A DNA stretch of 64,000 bases from Lachnospiraceae bacterium (lineage in GTDB: Bacteria > Bacillota > Clostridia > Lachnospirales > Lachnospiraceae): NCBI GenBank assembly GCA_029012365.1, contig JAQXLY010000016.1, positions 62,001-126,000 of the forward strand, in the 5' to 3' direction. Positions 1-10,400 of the stretch are shown piece after piece. Both the position numbers and the translations under genes were made by a program. A model generated the notes under the pieces. That model did no database searches. It was not told the origin of the DNA and worked only from the letters and a program-made list of their open reading frames with translations. Every line of letters starts with the position of its first letter. The first letter of the stretch is position 1.

Positions 1-22
1 AAGGACTATTCGGAGAGGATAT

Positions 23-1336
23 ATGAACATTTTTTTATTAAAAAAGAAGAAAACAGGGAAAGGGATATCGGCAAGACGCGCAATTGCCGGTATCCTTTCT
101 GTTTTTCTTTTTGTGGAAGTGCTGCTTTTACCGGTACAAAAGCACTATACCGCACAGGCAGGTGAGGATGTCACTGTAAGCCTTCAAAGCGAACTAAATG
201 AAGAACCAGCCGTAGAACCTTCCGGTACAAAATCAGTCGAAGGGCTCCCGGTTAAATCCGAATCGGTTATTCTTATGGAAATGGAAAGCGGTACGGTTAT
301 TGCAAAAAAGGGCGAAGACAAGGCACGTCCGATTGCAAGCGTTACAAAAATCATGACACTTCTTCTGATTTTAGAGGCAGTGGATTCCGGTAAAATCAAG
401 CTGACCGATACGGTTACGGTGAGCGAATATGCCGCATCAATGGGTGGTTCTCAGGTCTTTCTGGAGCCGGGAGAAACGCAGGATGTAGAAACAATGATTA
501 AATGTATCAGTATTTCCAGTGCAAATGATGCCTGTGTGGCTATGGCGGAGCATCTGGCAGGCTCGGAACAGGCATTTGTGGAGCAGATGAATGCACGGGC
601 AAAAGAGCTTGGAATGAACAATACGACCTTTCATAATTGCTGCGGTCTGGACGTGGCGGGACACGTTTCCAGCGCAAAAGACGTGGCATTAATGTCTGCG
701 GAGCTTATGAAAAATCATCCGTCGGTCACAAAATACACGACAATCTGGATGGATACCATTATACATACCACAAGGCGCGGTGCCAGCGAATTCGGGCTTG
801 CCAATACAAATAAGCTGTTAAAGCAATATAACGGTATCACAGGCTTAAAGACCGGCTCTACGGACGAAGCCAAATATTGTCTTTCCGCAACGGCGGAGCG
901 GAACGGAGTAAAGCTCGTTGCTGTTGTACTTGCGGCACCGGATACAAAAACCAGATTCCGGGAAGCGGCAGCCCTGCTTGATTACGGTTTTGCAAAATGT
1001 ACCGTTTACAGGGATGACGGTGCGGATTTTCCGCTTACGGAAGTAGAGATTATAAAAGGACAAAAAAATGCGGCACCCGTCAAATTAAAGTCACCATTTT
1101 CCTATGTGTTTACAGGCGGAGAGGATTTATCCGCCGTCAAACGGGAGATCGTGCTGAAAGAGGAAATTATGGCTCCGATAAAGGAAGGAGATGTTGTCGG
1201 AGAATATCGTTATAGTCTGAACGGCAAAGCACTCGGAAGTGTGGAGATTATTTGTACTAAAGATGTAAAGGAGCTTACATTTGCCGCAAGCTTTATAAAG
1301 TGTAAGGATTTATTTTTAAGAAAGAATAAACATTGA
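23..1336 (+). CDS. D-alanyl-D-alanine carboxypeptidase (DacF-like, secreted)
   Basis: Penicillin-binding serine peptidase that trims the terminal D-Ala from peptidoglycan pentapeptides outside the cell. 437 residues. A hydrophobic signal segment lies at about residues 20-36 after a Lys/Arg-rich N-terminus. The three catalytic motifs of peptidase family S11 are intact: SVTK at 106-109 (nucleophile Ser106), SAN at 166-168 and KTG at 276-278. The C-terminal half fits the PBP5-like beta domain. The start is supported by a GGAGAGG site a few bases upstream. It is one of three carboxypeptidases in the window. The next gene's promoter overlaps its stop codon, so it probably ends its own transcript. 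Family is certain; the physiological role among the three paralogues is not. Confidence 0.93.
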   Translation: MNIFLLKKKKTGKGISARRAIAGILSVFLFVEVLLLPVQKHYTAQAGEDVTVSLQSELNEEPAVEPSGTKSVEGLPVKSESVILMEMESGTVIAKKGEDKARPIASVTKIMTLLLILEAVDSGKIKLTDTVTVSEYAASMGGSQVFLEPGETQDVETMIKCISISSANDACVAMAEHLAGSEQAFVEQMNARAKELGMNNTTFHNCCGLDVAGHVSSAKDVALMSAELMKNHPSVTKYTTIWMDTIIHTTRRGASEFGLANTNKLLKQYNGITGLKTGSTDEAKYCLSATAERNGVKLVAVVLAAPDTKTRFREAAALLDYGFAKCTVYRDDGADFPLTEVEIIKGQKNAAPVKLKSPFSYVFTGGEDLSAVKREIVLKEEIMAPIKEGDVVGEYRYSLNGKALGSVEIICTKDVKELTFAASFIKCKDLFLRKNKH

Positions 1337-1361
1337 CACATTTCGAAAAAACAAGTATGAT
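1333..1361 (+). promoter_or_regulatory. Sigma-A-type promoter upstream of the phosphoesterase-scpAB operon
   Basis: TTGACA at 1333-1338 and TATGAT at 1356-1361 are separated by exactly 17 bases. The -35 box overlaps the stop codon of the preceding carboxypeptidase gene. This gives the downstream phosphoesterase-scpA-scpB genes an independent start. Confidence 0.65.
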
Positions 1362-1387
1362 TATTAAGTAAAAGCGGAGGAAGTGAG

Positions 1388-2245
1388 GTGGTGCGGATGA
1401 AGGATGTCTGTCTGTTTCTGCCGGGAGCTGCGGCTGTGGTCTTAGGTGCGACAGTATACCAGCTTGCGGAGCATGGCATACCGGTAAGGAGAGAATATTA
1501 CGTAGCAACGTCCGAGGAGCTTTCGGGACTTCGATTTCTTTTGCTTTCCGATTTGCACTGTAATCCTCTGATTTGCGGGAATGAAAAGGTATTCCGAAGA
1601 CTTGCGTCAGAAAAACCGGATGTTATTTTACTTGCAGGAGATATGATTAGTAAATACGGCAGGAAAGCAAATCAAAGAGTTCCGGCGTTTTTAAAGAAAC
1701 TGACTGAGATTGCACCGGTCGTATACAGTATGGGAAATCACGAAGAAGCACTTCGTACCGATGTTCCGGAACAGTTTGAAACGTATCAAAAGCAAATTAA
1801 AAAAATGGGTATTTTGTTTCCCGATAACGAGGTGGTTTCTCTGATTCTACAGGGGAAGAATGTCGATTTTGCGGGACTTACCCTAAAGCAGAAATACTAT
1901 TATAAGCGAAAGCGAAGAAGTCTGGAAAAGGAAGCGACAGAAGACCTTATGATTCCGCATCCTGAGAAAACCGTGCTGCTGGCTCATTTCCCGGATTATT
2001 TTCCGGAATATGCGGCGCTTGCGCCTCTTGTCGTTTCCGGGCATATCCACGGGGGAATTATACGTTTACCGTTTGCAGGGGGAATTATTTCACCACAGCT
2101 TTATTTCCCGCCGTATACACGCGGGTGCTATACGGAAGGCAATTCTACAATGGTCGTAAGCGCAGGAATCGGGTCACATTCGCTGCCTGCCAGACTATTT
2201 AACAGAGTAGAATACTGTATCATCAATACAAAATCGAGGGACTGA
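1388..2245 (+). CDS. Calcineurin-like metallophosphoesterase (YkuE-type, membrane-anchored)
   Basis: 285-residue member of the calcineurin-like phosphoesterase superfamily. The metal-binding motifs appear in order: SDLH (about residue 54), GDM (about 86), GNHE (about 116) and GHIHGG (about 218). A short hydrophobic N-terminal segment suggests a membrane anchor, as in YkuE-like proteins. The GTG at 1388 is chosen because GGAGG ends seven bases upstream; the ATG at 1397 would be too far away. Two bases separate it from scpA, so the two are co-transcribed. The substrate cannot be read from sequence; relatives act on lipid or nucleotide phosphoesters. Confidence 0.85.
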   Translation: MVRMKDVCLFLPGAAAVVLGATVYQLAEHGIPVRREYYVATSEELSGLRFLLLSDLHCNPLICGNEKVFRRLASEKPDVILLAGDMISKYGRKANQRVPAFLKKLTEIAPVVYSMGNHEEALRTDVPEQFETYQKQIKKMGILFPDNEVVSLILQGKNVDFAGLTLKQKYYYKRKRRSLEKEATEDLMIPHPEKTVLLAHFPDYFPEYAALAPLVVSGHIHGGIIRLPFAGGIISPQLYFPPYTRGCYTEGNSTMVVSAGIGSHSLPARLFNRVEYCIINTKSRD

Positions 2246-2246
2246 T

Positions 2247-3026
2247 ATGAGTTTATCCGTTACACTGGAAAAGTTTGAGGGACCGCTTGATTTGCTGCTG
2301 CACCTCATTGAAAAAAATAAAATCAATATTTACGATATTCCGATTGTGGAGATTACCGAGCAGTATATGGACTATATCCGCCAGATGCAGGAGCAGGACA
2401 TGGAAGTGATGAGCGAATTTCTTGTTATGGCGGCAACCCTTTTAAATATTAAGTCTAAAATGCTGCTTCCGAAGGAGGAGCCTGAGACTCCGGAAGAGAA
2501 TGTTGACCCGCGTAAAGAGCTGGTGGAACGATTGCTTCAGTACAAGATGTACAAGTATGCTTCTCTGGAGCTTTCTGACAGACAGCTTGATGCGGGACAT
2601 ATGGTATTTCGTGCGGAAAGTCTTCCGCCGGAGGTAGAGGATTATAAAGAACCTGTCGATACGAAGGAGCTCCTGTCCGATTTAACCCTGCAAAAGCTTC
2701 ATGCTATTTTTGAATCTGTCATTAAAAAACAGTCGGATAAAATTGATCCGGTGCGAAGTAAATTCGGACGAATCGAAAAAGAAGAGGTCAGCATGTCAAG
2801 AAAAATGCATGAAATTCAGGAGTATGCGCTGCAAAACAGACGCTTTTCGTTCCGCGCACTTTTGATGGAGCAGTACGATAAAATGGATGTTGTCGTAACT
2901 TTTTTATGTATACTTGAATTAATGAAAATCGGAAGAATGCATGTTGTTCAGGAAGAAATATTTGATGAAATTGAAATAGAATACCTCGCAGATGATATTA
3001 TTGATTTCGAGGATTCGGATTTTTAG
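2247..3026 (+). CDS. scpA: Segregation and condensation protein A
   Basis: Kleisin subunit of the SMC-ScpAB condensin, which compacts and segregates the chromosome. 259 residues, typical for the family. The start of the protein has the hallmark kleisin segment FEGPLDLLLHLIEKNKINIYD, followed by an acidic linker (about 80-90) and a C-terminal winged-helix region. It starts one base after the phosphoesterase stop and lies 14 bases before scpB, so the two condensin subunits are translated from one message. Confidence 0.96.
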   Translation: MSLSVTLEKFEGPLDLLLHLIEKNKINIYDIPIVEITEQYMDYIRQMQEQDMEVMSEFLVMAATLLNIKSKMLLPKEEPETPEENVDPRKELVERLLQYKMYKYASLELSDRQLDAGHMVFRAESLPPEVEDYKEPVDTKELLSDLTLQKLHAIFESVIKKQSDKIDPVRSKFGRIEKEEVSMSRKMHEIQEYALQNRRFSFRALLMEQYDKMDVVVTFLCILELMKIGRMHVVQEEIFDEIEIEYLADDIIDFEDSDF

Positions 3027-3040
3027 GCCGGAGGAGAGAA

Positions 3041-3610
3041 ATGGAGTTACAAGAGTTAGAAGCACAATTAGAGGCAATTTTATTTACCTTAGGTGAAGCG
3101 GTGGAAGTGGAACGTTTGGCAGCCGCACTGGAGCATGACGTAGATACGGTTCGCAGAGTATTGCGAAATATGATGGACCGTTATGAATCAGCCGACAGAG
3201 GGATTCAGATCATAGAGCTTGACGGTTCGTTTCAGATGTGTACCAAGCCTTCCATGTATGAATCTATTATAAAGATTGCACATGTGCCGAAAAAACATGT
3301 TTTAACGGAGGTTTTGCTGGAAACCTTGTCTATTGTTGCCTATAAACAGCCTATTACCAGACAGGAAATCGAAGCAATCCGTGGTGTTTCCTGTGATCAT
3401 GCGGTAAACAAGCTGGTGGAGTACAACCTGATTCAGGAGGTAGGTCGTATGGATGCACCGGGACGTCCGATACTGTTTGGTACGACGGAAGAGTTTTTAC
3501 GTAATTTCGGGCTGGTTTCTTTAGATGATTTACCGGTAATCAATCCGGAAAAGATAGAAGATTTTAAGCTGGAAGCAGAGGAGGAAATGCAGCTTTCTCT
3601 GGAGATTTAG
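3041..3610 (+). CDS. scpB: Segregation and condensation protein B
   Basis: Dimeric winged-helix partner of ScpA in the SMC complex. 189 residues, normal length. The segment LEAQLEAILFTLGE near the N-terminus and the second winged helix around YKQPITRQEIEAIRGV (about 107-122) are typical. The ribosome site GGAGGAG lies just before the ATG. It is the last gene of the phosphoesterase-scpA-scpB unit; the next 80 bases precede a second carboxypeptidase gene. Confidence 0.96.
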   Translation: MELQELEAQLEAILFTLGEAVEVERLAAALEHDVDTVRRVLRNMMDRYESADRGIQIIELDGSFQMCTKPSMYESIIKIAHVPKKHVLTEVLLETLSIVAYKQPITRQEIEAIRGVSCDHAVNKLVEYNLIQEVGRMDAPGRPILFGTTEEFLRNFGLVSLDDLPVINPEKIEDFKLEAEEEMQLSLEI

Positions 3611-3689
3611 GAAACCCTGAAATAACCGGTGTTTCTATAGTCCTATTTGAAAGACATCCCGCATATTCTTTGAAGAAGAATTATTTTCG

Positions 3690-5027
3690 GTGACTGTGAT
3701 GAAGCATGAATTCGGAATACGAAATTTAAAAGGAACGCATCTTTTGGTGAAGTTCCTTTTTGTTTTGCATATTTTTTATTTTCTTTCCGGAATTATGACT
3801 GTAGAGGCATCTGCTTACATTCGGGAGGAAAACGGGACGGCAAATGAATCAAGTCCGCAGGCGGAAGTTGAAAGTACCATAACCGTAGGTGCACCGGATA
3901 AACATACCCTGCATGCTTATTCGGCACTTTTATATGATGCGGAAGCCGGCAGAATACTTTATGAAAAAAACGGGTATGAGGTGCTGCCTATGGCAAGTAC
4001 GACAAAAATTATGACGTTGCTTGTAGTTTTGGAAAATACCAATCCGGAGGATATTGTAACCGTTTCTAAAAATGCGGCGGTTCAGCCGGATGTGCAGTTG
4101 AATATGAATACAGGCGAACAATATTACGTAAAGGATTTATGCTATTCGCTTATGCTGGAATCTCATAATGATACGGCGGTAGCACTGGCAGAGCATGTCG
4201 GTGGCAGCGTGGAAGGCTTTGCCGCCATGATGAATGCAAAGGCAAAGGTACTCGGAGCATATTCCGCTCACTTTGTCACTCCGAACGGACTGGATGCCAA
4301 CGGGCACGGCATAACGGCTGCGGATTTGGCGAAAATTGCAGCCTATGCGATAAAACAGGAGGAGTTTCGGACTATCACAACCACCTCCTCCTATTCGTTT
4401 ACCGAACTTACAAAAGGACGTAATTTTATAATCAATAACAAAAATGCTTTTTTACATATGATGGACGGAGCTGTCGGTGTAAAAACCGGCTTTACCGGCA
4501 AGGCGGGTTATTGCTTTGTCGGTGCTCTGGAACGGGAAGACCGGTTATTGGTCAGTGTTGTACTTGCCAGCGGATGGCCGCCGAATAAAGCCTATAAGTG
4601 GAGTGATACAAAAGCATTAATGAACTACGGTCTGGAGGCGTTTCATAAACTTCCGTTAGTGAACAATACCGAAACACTGCCAAAGCTTCCGAAGTTACCG
4701 GTTACAGACGGTCAAAAGGATGCCGTAACGCTCAAATATGACCCGGAGTGTGTAGAGGCACTATTAAATACAAGGCTGTTACTCACCGGAAACGAGAAGA
4801 TTGAATGTATACCGGAGTTTTCCAAAAACCGGCTTTTTGCACCGGTGGAAACAGGAAAAGAGGTAGGGACGCTTGTTGTGAAAATCGATGGACAATGTAT
4901 ACAAAAAATACCGATACAAACCGCCGAAGCGGTTGTACCGGTAGATTATGCTTTTTATCTGAATAGAATTGTAAATCACTTTTTTTCCGGAAAGGCCTTT
5001 AACACGCTGCGGCAGCTTTTTCCGTAA
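3690..5027 (+). CDS. D-alanyl-D-alanine carboxypeptidase (second paralogue, secreted)
   Basis: 445-residue S11 peptidase with a signal segment at about 18-35. The active-site motifs are STTK 103-106, SHN 158-160 and KTG 265-267. A C-terminal beta domain follows, with a hydrophobic, aromatic tail (about 425-445) that could bind the membrane. Start choice is weak: the GTG at 3690 has a GAAGAAGAA stretch nine bases upstream, and the ATG at 3699 is the alternative. The last 29 bases overlap the 3' end of the convergent sulP gene. Trimming of peptidoglycan stem peptides is inferred from the family. Confidence 0.92.
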   Translation: MTVMKHEFGIRNLKGTHLLVKFLFVLHIFYFLSGIMTVEASAYIREENGTANESSPQAEVESTITVGAPDKHTLHAYSALLYDAEAGRILYEKNGYEVLPMASTTKIMTLLVVLENTNPEDIVTVSKNAAVQPDVQLNMNTGEQYYVKDLCYSLMLESHNDTAVALAEHVGGSVEGFAAMMNAKAKVLGAYSAHFVTPNGLDANGHGITAADLAKIAAYAIKQEEFRTITTTSSYSFTELTKGRNFIINNKNAFLHMMDGAVGVKTGFTGKAGYCFVGALEREDRLLVSVVLASGWPPNKAYKWSDTKALMNYGLEAFHKLPLVNNTETLPKLPKLPVTDGQKDAVTLKYDPECVEALLNTRLLLTGNEKIECIPEFSKNRLFAPVETGKEVGTLVVKIDGQCIQKIPIQTAEAVVPVDYAFYLNRIVNHFFSGKAFNTLRQLFP

Positions 5028-6666
5028 CCAGAAGTTCATTTGCACGTGCCAGTGCGGCATCAATATTTTCACAGAAGTTTTTGCTTCCTATCATATCAAT
5101 AAAACCGTTCTTATCCATAATGGAACGAGGCTGTTCCAGTACATGGGAGAAAATAACCGTAATTCCGTACTTGTTCAGGTCCTTTGTAACATCACGCAGG
5201 GTATTCATGGCAGTCGCATCGATTGCCGGTACACCACGCATACGGATAATAACGACCTTCGTATCCTTTTTCATGGTCTGGTGCTTTAGTCTGAGCAGCT
5301 TGTCTACCGCACCAAAGAACATCGGGCCGTTTACCTCGAATACCTCTGTACCTTCAGGTACTTCCTTTAATGCAAGCTGTTCCGGGTCGTTTTCTTCCTC
5401 AGGAAGATGGACATCGCGAATGTATTTCCAGCCGGAAACGTCGGTTACATCAGACATCCGCTTCATAAAGAGAACGCAGGAGAGTACAATACCTACTTCA
5501 ATAGCAAGAACAAGGTCAAAGGCAAAGGTTAAAACGCAGGAAGTAATAAGTACAATGGTATCCGACTTCGGTGCCTTGCGGTAAGCAAGAAATGCTTTCA
5601 CATTAAACATATTGTAGGAAACCACAAGCAAAATGGCAGCGAGTACAGGGCGCGGAACCAGACGGATTAAAGGCATTCCGAATAACAGCATAACAAGAAG
5701 CGTCACACTGTGGAACATTAATGCAATCGGGGTTCTTGCACCGTTCTTTGCATTCGCAATGGAACGGGCTACCCCACCGGTTGCCGGAATACAGCCAAAT
5801 ATACCGAGTACCATGTTTGCAGCACCCTGTGCAACCAGCTCCGCATTCGGCTTGTGCTTACTGTTAATCATACCGTCGGTTACGACAGCGGAAAGCAGCG
5901 CCTGCATTGCAACAAGAATTGCAATCGTAAAAGCAGGAGACATCAGACTGAATATCATATCAAAGGATAAGCCCTCTATCTTTGCTACAGATATTGTCTT
6001 TGGAATATCTCCAAGTAAAGCAACGTCCAGCTTCAGAAAATATGTAGCTGCAGTTCCGATTACCAAAGCAACAAAGGAATTCGGAATGGTCTTATTAATT
6101 TTTGGCCAGATTACAAGGATTACAATACTTACAAGCCCAAGCACAAGTGCCTGCCAGTTGATTTCCTTAATATGAGAGAAATACGCCTGCCATTTTCCTA
6201 AGAACGAGGTAGGCATGGAAGCAATGTTAAAGCCTAAGAAATCCTTAACCTCAAGAGTAGCAATGGTAATTGCGATACCGCCGGTAAATCCGATGGTAAT
6301 CGGAGACGGGATATACTTGATTAGCTTTCCGAGACGGAATACGCCGAGAAGAATCAGAATTACGCCGGCAAGAATGGTAGAAACAATTAATCCCTGCATT
6401 CCGTAGCCTGCAATCACCGACTGGGTAATGACGATAAAGGCACCGGTCGGCCCGGTAATCTGGACACGGCTGCCACCGAGAATCGCTACAATAATACCGG
6501 AAATAATTGCGGAATAAATCCCCTTTTCCGCGGAAACACCGCAGCCTAACGCAAAGGCAATGGAAAGCGGGAGCGCGATAATCGCAACAATAATTCCTGC
6601 CTTCATATCTAAGAAAAACTGTTTTGCATTGTAGTGCTTCATGACACTAAATATCTTTGGCTTCAT
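4999..6666 (-). CDS. SulP-family inorganic anion transporter with STAS domain
   Basis: 555-residue membrane transporter of the SulP/SLC26 family. An N-terminal block of about 10-12 hydrophobic helices (20-400) begins with KAGIIVAIIALPLSIAFALG. The GPTGAF signature lies near residue 73. A C-terminal cytosolic STAS domain lies at about 440-545. Substrates in the family are sulfate, bicarbonate, chloride or dicarboxylates; which one applies here cannot be told. An AAGGAGG site supports the start. The gene is monocistronic and convergent with the carboxypeptidase gene, overlapping it by 29 bases, so no terminator fits between the coding regions. Confidence 0.92.
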   Translation of the reverse strand: MKPKIFSVMKHYNAKQFFLDMKAGIIVAIIALPLSIAFALGCGVSAEKGIYSAIISGIIVAILGGSRVQITGPTGAFIVITQSVIAGYGMQGLIVSTILAGVILILLGVFRLGKLIKYIPSPITIGFTGGIAITIATLEVKDFLGFNIASMPTSFLGKWQAYFSHIKEINWQALVLGLVSIVILVIWPKINKTIPNSFVALVIGTAATYFLKLDVALLGDIPKTISVAKIEGLSFDMIFSLMSPAFTIAILVAMQALLSAVVTDGMINSKHKPNAELVAQGAANMVLGIFGCIPATGGVARSIANAKNGARTPIALMFHSVTLLVMLLFGMPLIRLVPRPVLAAILLVVSYNMFNVKAFLAYRKAPKSDTIVLITSCVLTFAFDLVLAIEVGIVLSCVLFMKRMSDVTDVSGWKYIRDVHLPEEENDPEQLALKEVPEGTEVFEVNGPMFFGAVDKLLRLKHQTMKKDTKVVIIRMRGVPAIDATAMNTLRDVTKDLNKYGITVIFSHVLEQPRSIMDKNGFIDMIGSKNFCENIDAALARANELLVTEKAAAAC

Positions 6667-6781
6667 TTATACATCCTCCTTTTGTGCGGGCTTTATTGTA
6701 ATACTGTTTGGAGGAAAATTCAAGTGGATTTCGTGAATTTCGTGGAAATGTAGAAGATTTCGTAGAAATCCTTGTGCTTCC

Positions 6782-7306
6782 ATGTGCAGTTTGGTAAAAT
6801 TTTTGCAACCGGAACTGATTAGCGAATGCATTCCGGCAAAGAATACGGTGGAAGAACAAATCGAACTGAAGGAGCTGGCAGAGACGGTCAATCGTTTTCT
6901 GGCAGAGCTTTCTGTCGAAAAACAGCAGGTGTTTTTACGCCGGTACTGGTACGCGGATTCTATGGAAACGATTGCAGGGAAGTACGGTTTTACCGTCAGC
7001 AAGGTAAAATCCATGCTATTTCATACAAGAGAAGCACTGCGGGAGCATTTGAAAATTTGTGACTTTATGAAAGAAAGCGAGTTCGGTACTTATTATACGG
7101 GAGATAACTTCTCTGCGGTACACAAATACTTTGAAAGCCGAAACGGCGGAATGTGGTTTATTCTGCCGGAGGAAGGGGTAACGCCGGAGGCTTTGCTTTC
7201 GGACTCTCAGACCATGGATTTTATCTTATCCGGAAGCGAATGGGAAAACAATACGTATTTACGAATCAATTCGTTATTTGTAGGGATTGTAAATCATCCG
7301 GTATAA
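6782..7306 (+). pseudogene. Remnant: ECF sigma region 4 fused in frame to a serpin-like fragment
   Basis: 174 codons that look like two partial genes joined in one frame. Residues about 15-90 match the linker and region 4 of an ECF-type sigma factor, with a helix-turn-helix around FLRRYWYADSMETIAGKYGF. Region 2, needed for -10 recognition, is absent. Residues about 100-160 (YYTGDNFSAV, MWFILPEEGVTPEALL, SGSEWEN) resemble the central sheet region of bacterial serpins. The serpin N-terminal half and reactive-centre loop are missing, and the reading frame ends soon after. No convincing ribosome site precedes the ATG. A deletion that fused a sigma gene to a neighbouring serpin gene is the simplest explanation. 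The serpin match is from memory of the family, so moderate confidence. Confidence 0.6.
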
Positions 7307-7404
7307 AAAATCGTAAGAAAAATGTACAATCTGGTAGAAAAATCGTTTGAAACGTGGTAGAATAAGTTGTTACGGATTGGTTCATGTTTTGAAAGGTGCA
7401 TCTT

Positions 7405-10400
7405 ATGATACGACTTACCAGAAGTAAAATTCAAAATCTTGCTGCAAACGAGGCGGTATTTCAGCGCGGGCTTTCTTATTTTAAGGAAAAACGGGTAATT
7501 CATGCCGCCTGCTCAAAAAATAAGAAATTATATACCTTTACCGTACAGGGAAAACAGAAATATCGTGTTACCGTAGAAGAAACAACGGAACAGGATGTGG
7601 AATTTTCCTGTAACTGTCCGGCGATGTACGTTCAAAAGGGGGCATGTAAGCATTCGGTTGCCGCATTATTGTATCTGCAACAGTATTTGGAGCAAAAAGA
7701 GAAAAAGAACGGAGCCGTATCGTCCGGAGACTTGCGTACAGGGAGAATCATTCGTTATTTTATGGATTCCGGAGAGCCGCAACACGATAAAGATATTTAC
7801 CGCATAGAGCCTTATATTGAGATTCCCGGTTTGCTGCGAAATGACGCCGACCCGGTATATCTTTCACTACGTGTAGGAAGTAACAGAATGTACCGGGTAC
7901 AGATGTTGAAACGTTTTCTTATCGACTATAAGGAACACAAAAATATTCTTCTCGGAAAAGAATTTTGTTATATTCCGGAGGAATCCGGATTTGACCATGC
8001 GTCCGAACAATTATTGCAGGAATTGCTTGCTTATCTGGATGTTCTGGAGATACTGGACAGTACAGGCAGCATGCAATTATTTCAAAAGTCTAAGATTTTA
8101 TTAAATCGAAGACTGCTTGCAAAAATTCTGTCACAGTGCGACGGACTGACTTACACTTTGAATCTCTCCGGAACCGAACTGGAGAATGTCCGGTTTATAA
8201 AAGGAAACCCGTTAATTGAGTATGACATTTCCCTGCAGAGCAGTTATCTTACCATGGATTATAAAGAGCAGGAAAAGGTAATCCCGATTACGGCAGACGG
8301 TTCTCTTTTGTTAAGAGATAACGCATTATATTTGCCCGATGCCCGTTTTATGAAAACATATCTGCCGTTTTATTCTTCTCTCGGAGAAGAAAAGGAGCCT
8401 CTTATGTTCGAGGAAAATGAGCGGGATGACTTTTTGGAATATGTACTGCCCGTAATTCATGATGCAATGCAGGTAGAGATTCCGGAAGAGGTACGGGATC
8501 GTTATCTGGTTTTACCTTTTTCTGCAAAAATATATTTTGATGTTTTTCACGATGCGGTAAGTGCAACGGTATCGTTTGAATACGGCGAGTATGAGTTTAA
8601 TATGTTCGATACGCCTCCTGTAAAGGGAGGATACATTTTGGTGCGCGAAAAGGAGAAGGAAGCCGAAATATGTACCCTGTTGGAGGAATACGGCTTTGAA
8701 CCTCACAACGGATTTTATTTATTAAAACGGGAAGAAGATATTTACAGTCTTCTGACAGAGGGACTTTCTGTTCTTGCCGACTATGCCAAACTCTTTTCTT
8801 CGGATTCGTTTTCTAAAATCCGTATGAAAAAGAGCAATTCTATTCGTATGGGAATCTCTTTCCCTCCGGGAGAGGATTTGCTTCAGATTGAGTTCCGGTA
8901 TGAGGATATTTCCGGAGAGGAGCTTCGTGCCATTTTTTATTCGTATCGCCAGAAGAAAAAATATCATCGTCTGAAGGACGGCAGTTTTATCGATTTGACG
9001 GACGATATGTTTATAAAAGCTGCGGATTTACTGGAAAATATGAATTTGACCTATCGGGATTTCGATAAGAACGGCGTATTGAAGATTTCCAAAAGTCATG
9101 CCGTCTATCTGGATTCGGTACCTCAGGAGCTTGGCTTTGATGTAATAAAGGGAGAGAATTTTAAAGAGTTTATACAAAGATTGCATTCTCCGGAAACAGG
9201 AAATTATCATGTACCGGAGAAAATACTGATTCCGCTTCGCGGATATCAGAAAATAGGATTTTCATGGCTCAGAATGCTTGCCGATAACGGTTTCGGTGGT
9301 ATTTTAGCGGATGATATGGGGTTAGGTAAAACATTGCAGGCAATTACTTATATGGTTTCCCTCCTGGATAACGGCCAATTTACGGAAACTCCGTTTCTGG
9401 TAGTTTGCCCGACATCTCTTGTCTATAACTGGCTTGATGAGGTGGAAAAATACGCACCTCACCTTCGGGTGAGGCTGATTCAGGGAACGCCGGAAGAACG
9501 TCATGGAATGTTATGTGATATCAATGCTTGTGACCTATATATTACGTCATATCCTTTACTTCGCAGAGATTTGGAGTTTTATGAGCAAAAACAGTTCAAC
9601 ACGGTGTTTATTGATGAGGCACAGTTTATAAAAAACGCAATGACCGGCAACGCACGTTCCGTAAAGGGCTTACACGCTAAAACACGAATCGCTTTAACCG
9701 GCACGCCGATTGAAAATTCCTTATCGGAGCTTTGGTCTATTTTTGATTTTATTATGCCGGGATATTTATTTTCGTACAGCCGTTTTGTTAAGAAATTCGA
9801 GCGGCCGGCATCAAAAGGGGATACTGCTGTATTACAGCAGCTGCGATATCGCATTAAACCCTTTTTATTGCGGCGTATGAAAAAGGATGTACTGGCAGAA
9901 TTACCGGATAAGATTGAAACAAAGCTTGTAACGGAGTTAACCAGAGAGCAAAGACTTCTGTATCTTTCCTATGCAGAACAGGCACGTAATGAGATTACAA
10001 GCGAAATTTCCCGTGTCGGCATAGAAAAAAGCCGAATGCAGATTCTGGCTGCGCTTACAAGACTGCGTCAGATATGCTGTCATCCCGGAATGTTTTTGGA
10101 AAACTATGACGGCGGAAGCGGAAAGGTCTCATTATTTATGCAGATTTTGGAAGAGCTTCGGGAAGGCGGACACCGTGTCCTTGTTTTTTCCCAGTTCACT
10201 TCTATGCTGGAGCTGTTGCAGGATACGTTGACGGAAGCGGAAGTACCGTTCTTTTATTTGTGCGGTGCAACAAAGCCTGCGGAACGGCTGGATTATGTAA
10301 AGCGCTTTAATGCCGGAGAAGGAGATTTATTTTTAATCTCCTTAAAAGCAGGCGGCACCGGTTTAAATTTAACCGGTGCCGATACAGTCATTCATTTTGA

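Noticed and set aside
5081..6175. Plus-strand ORFs of 167 and 180 codons inside the transporter gene
   Set aside because: They lie antisense to a complete SulP gene with a strong ribosome site and have no site of their own. Their text is Ser/Thr/Ala-rich and matches nothing.
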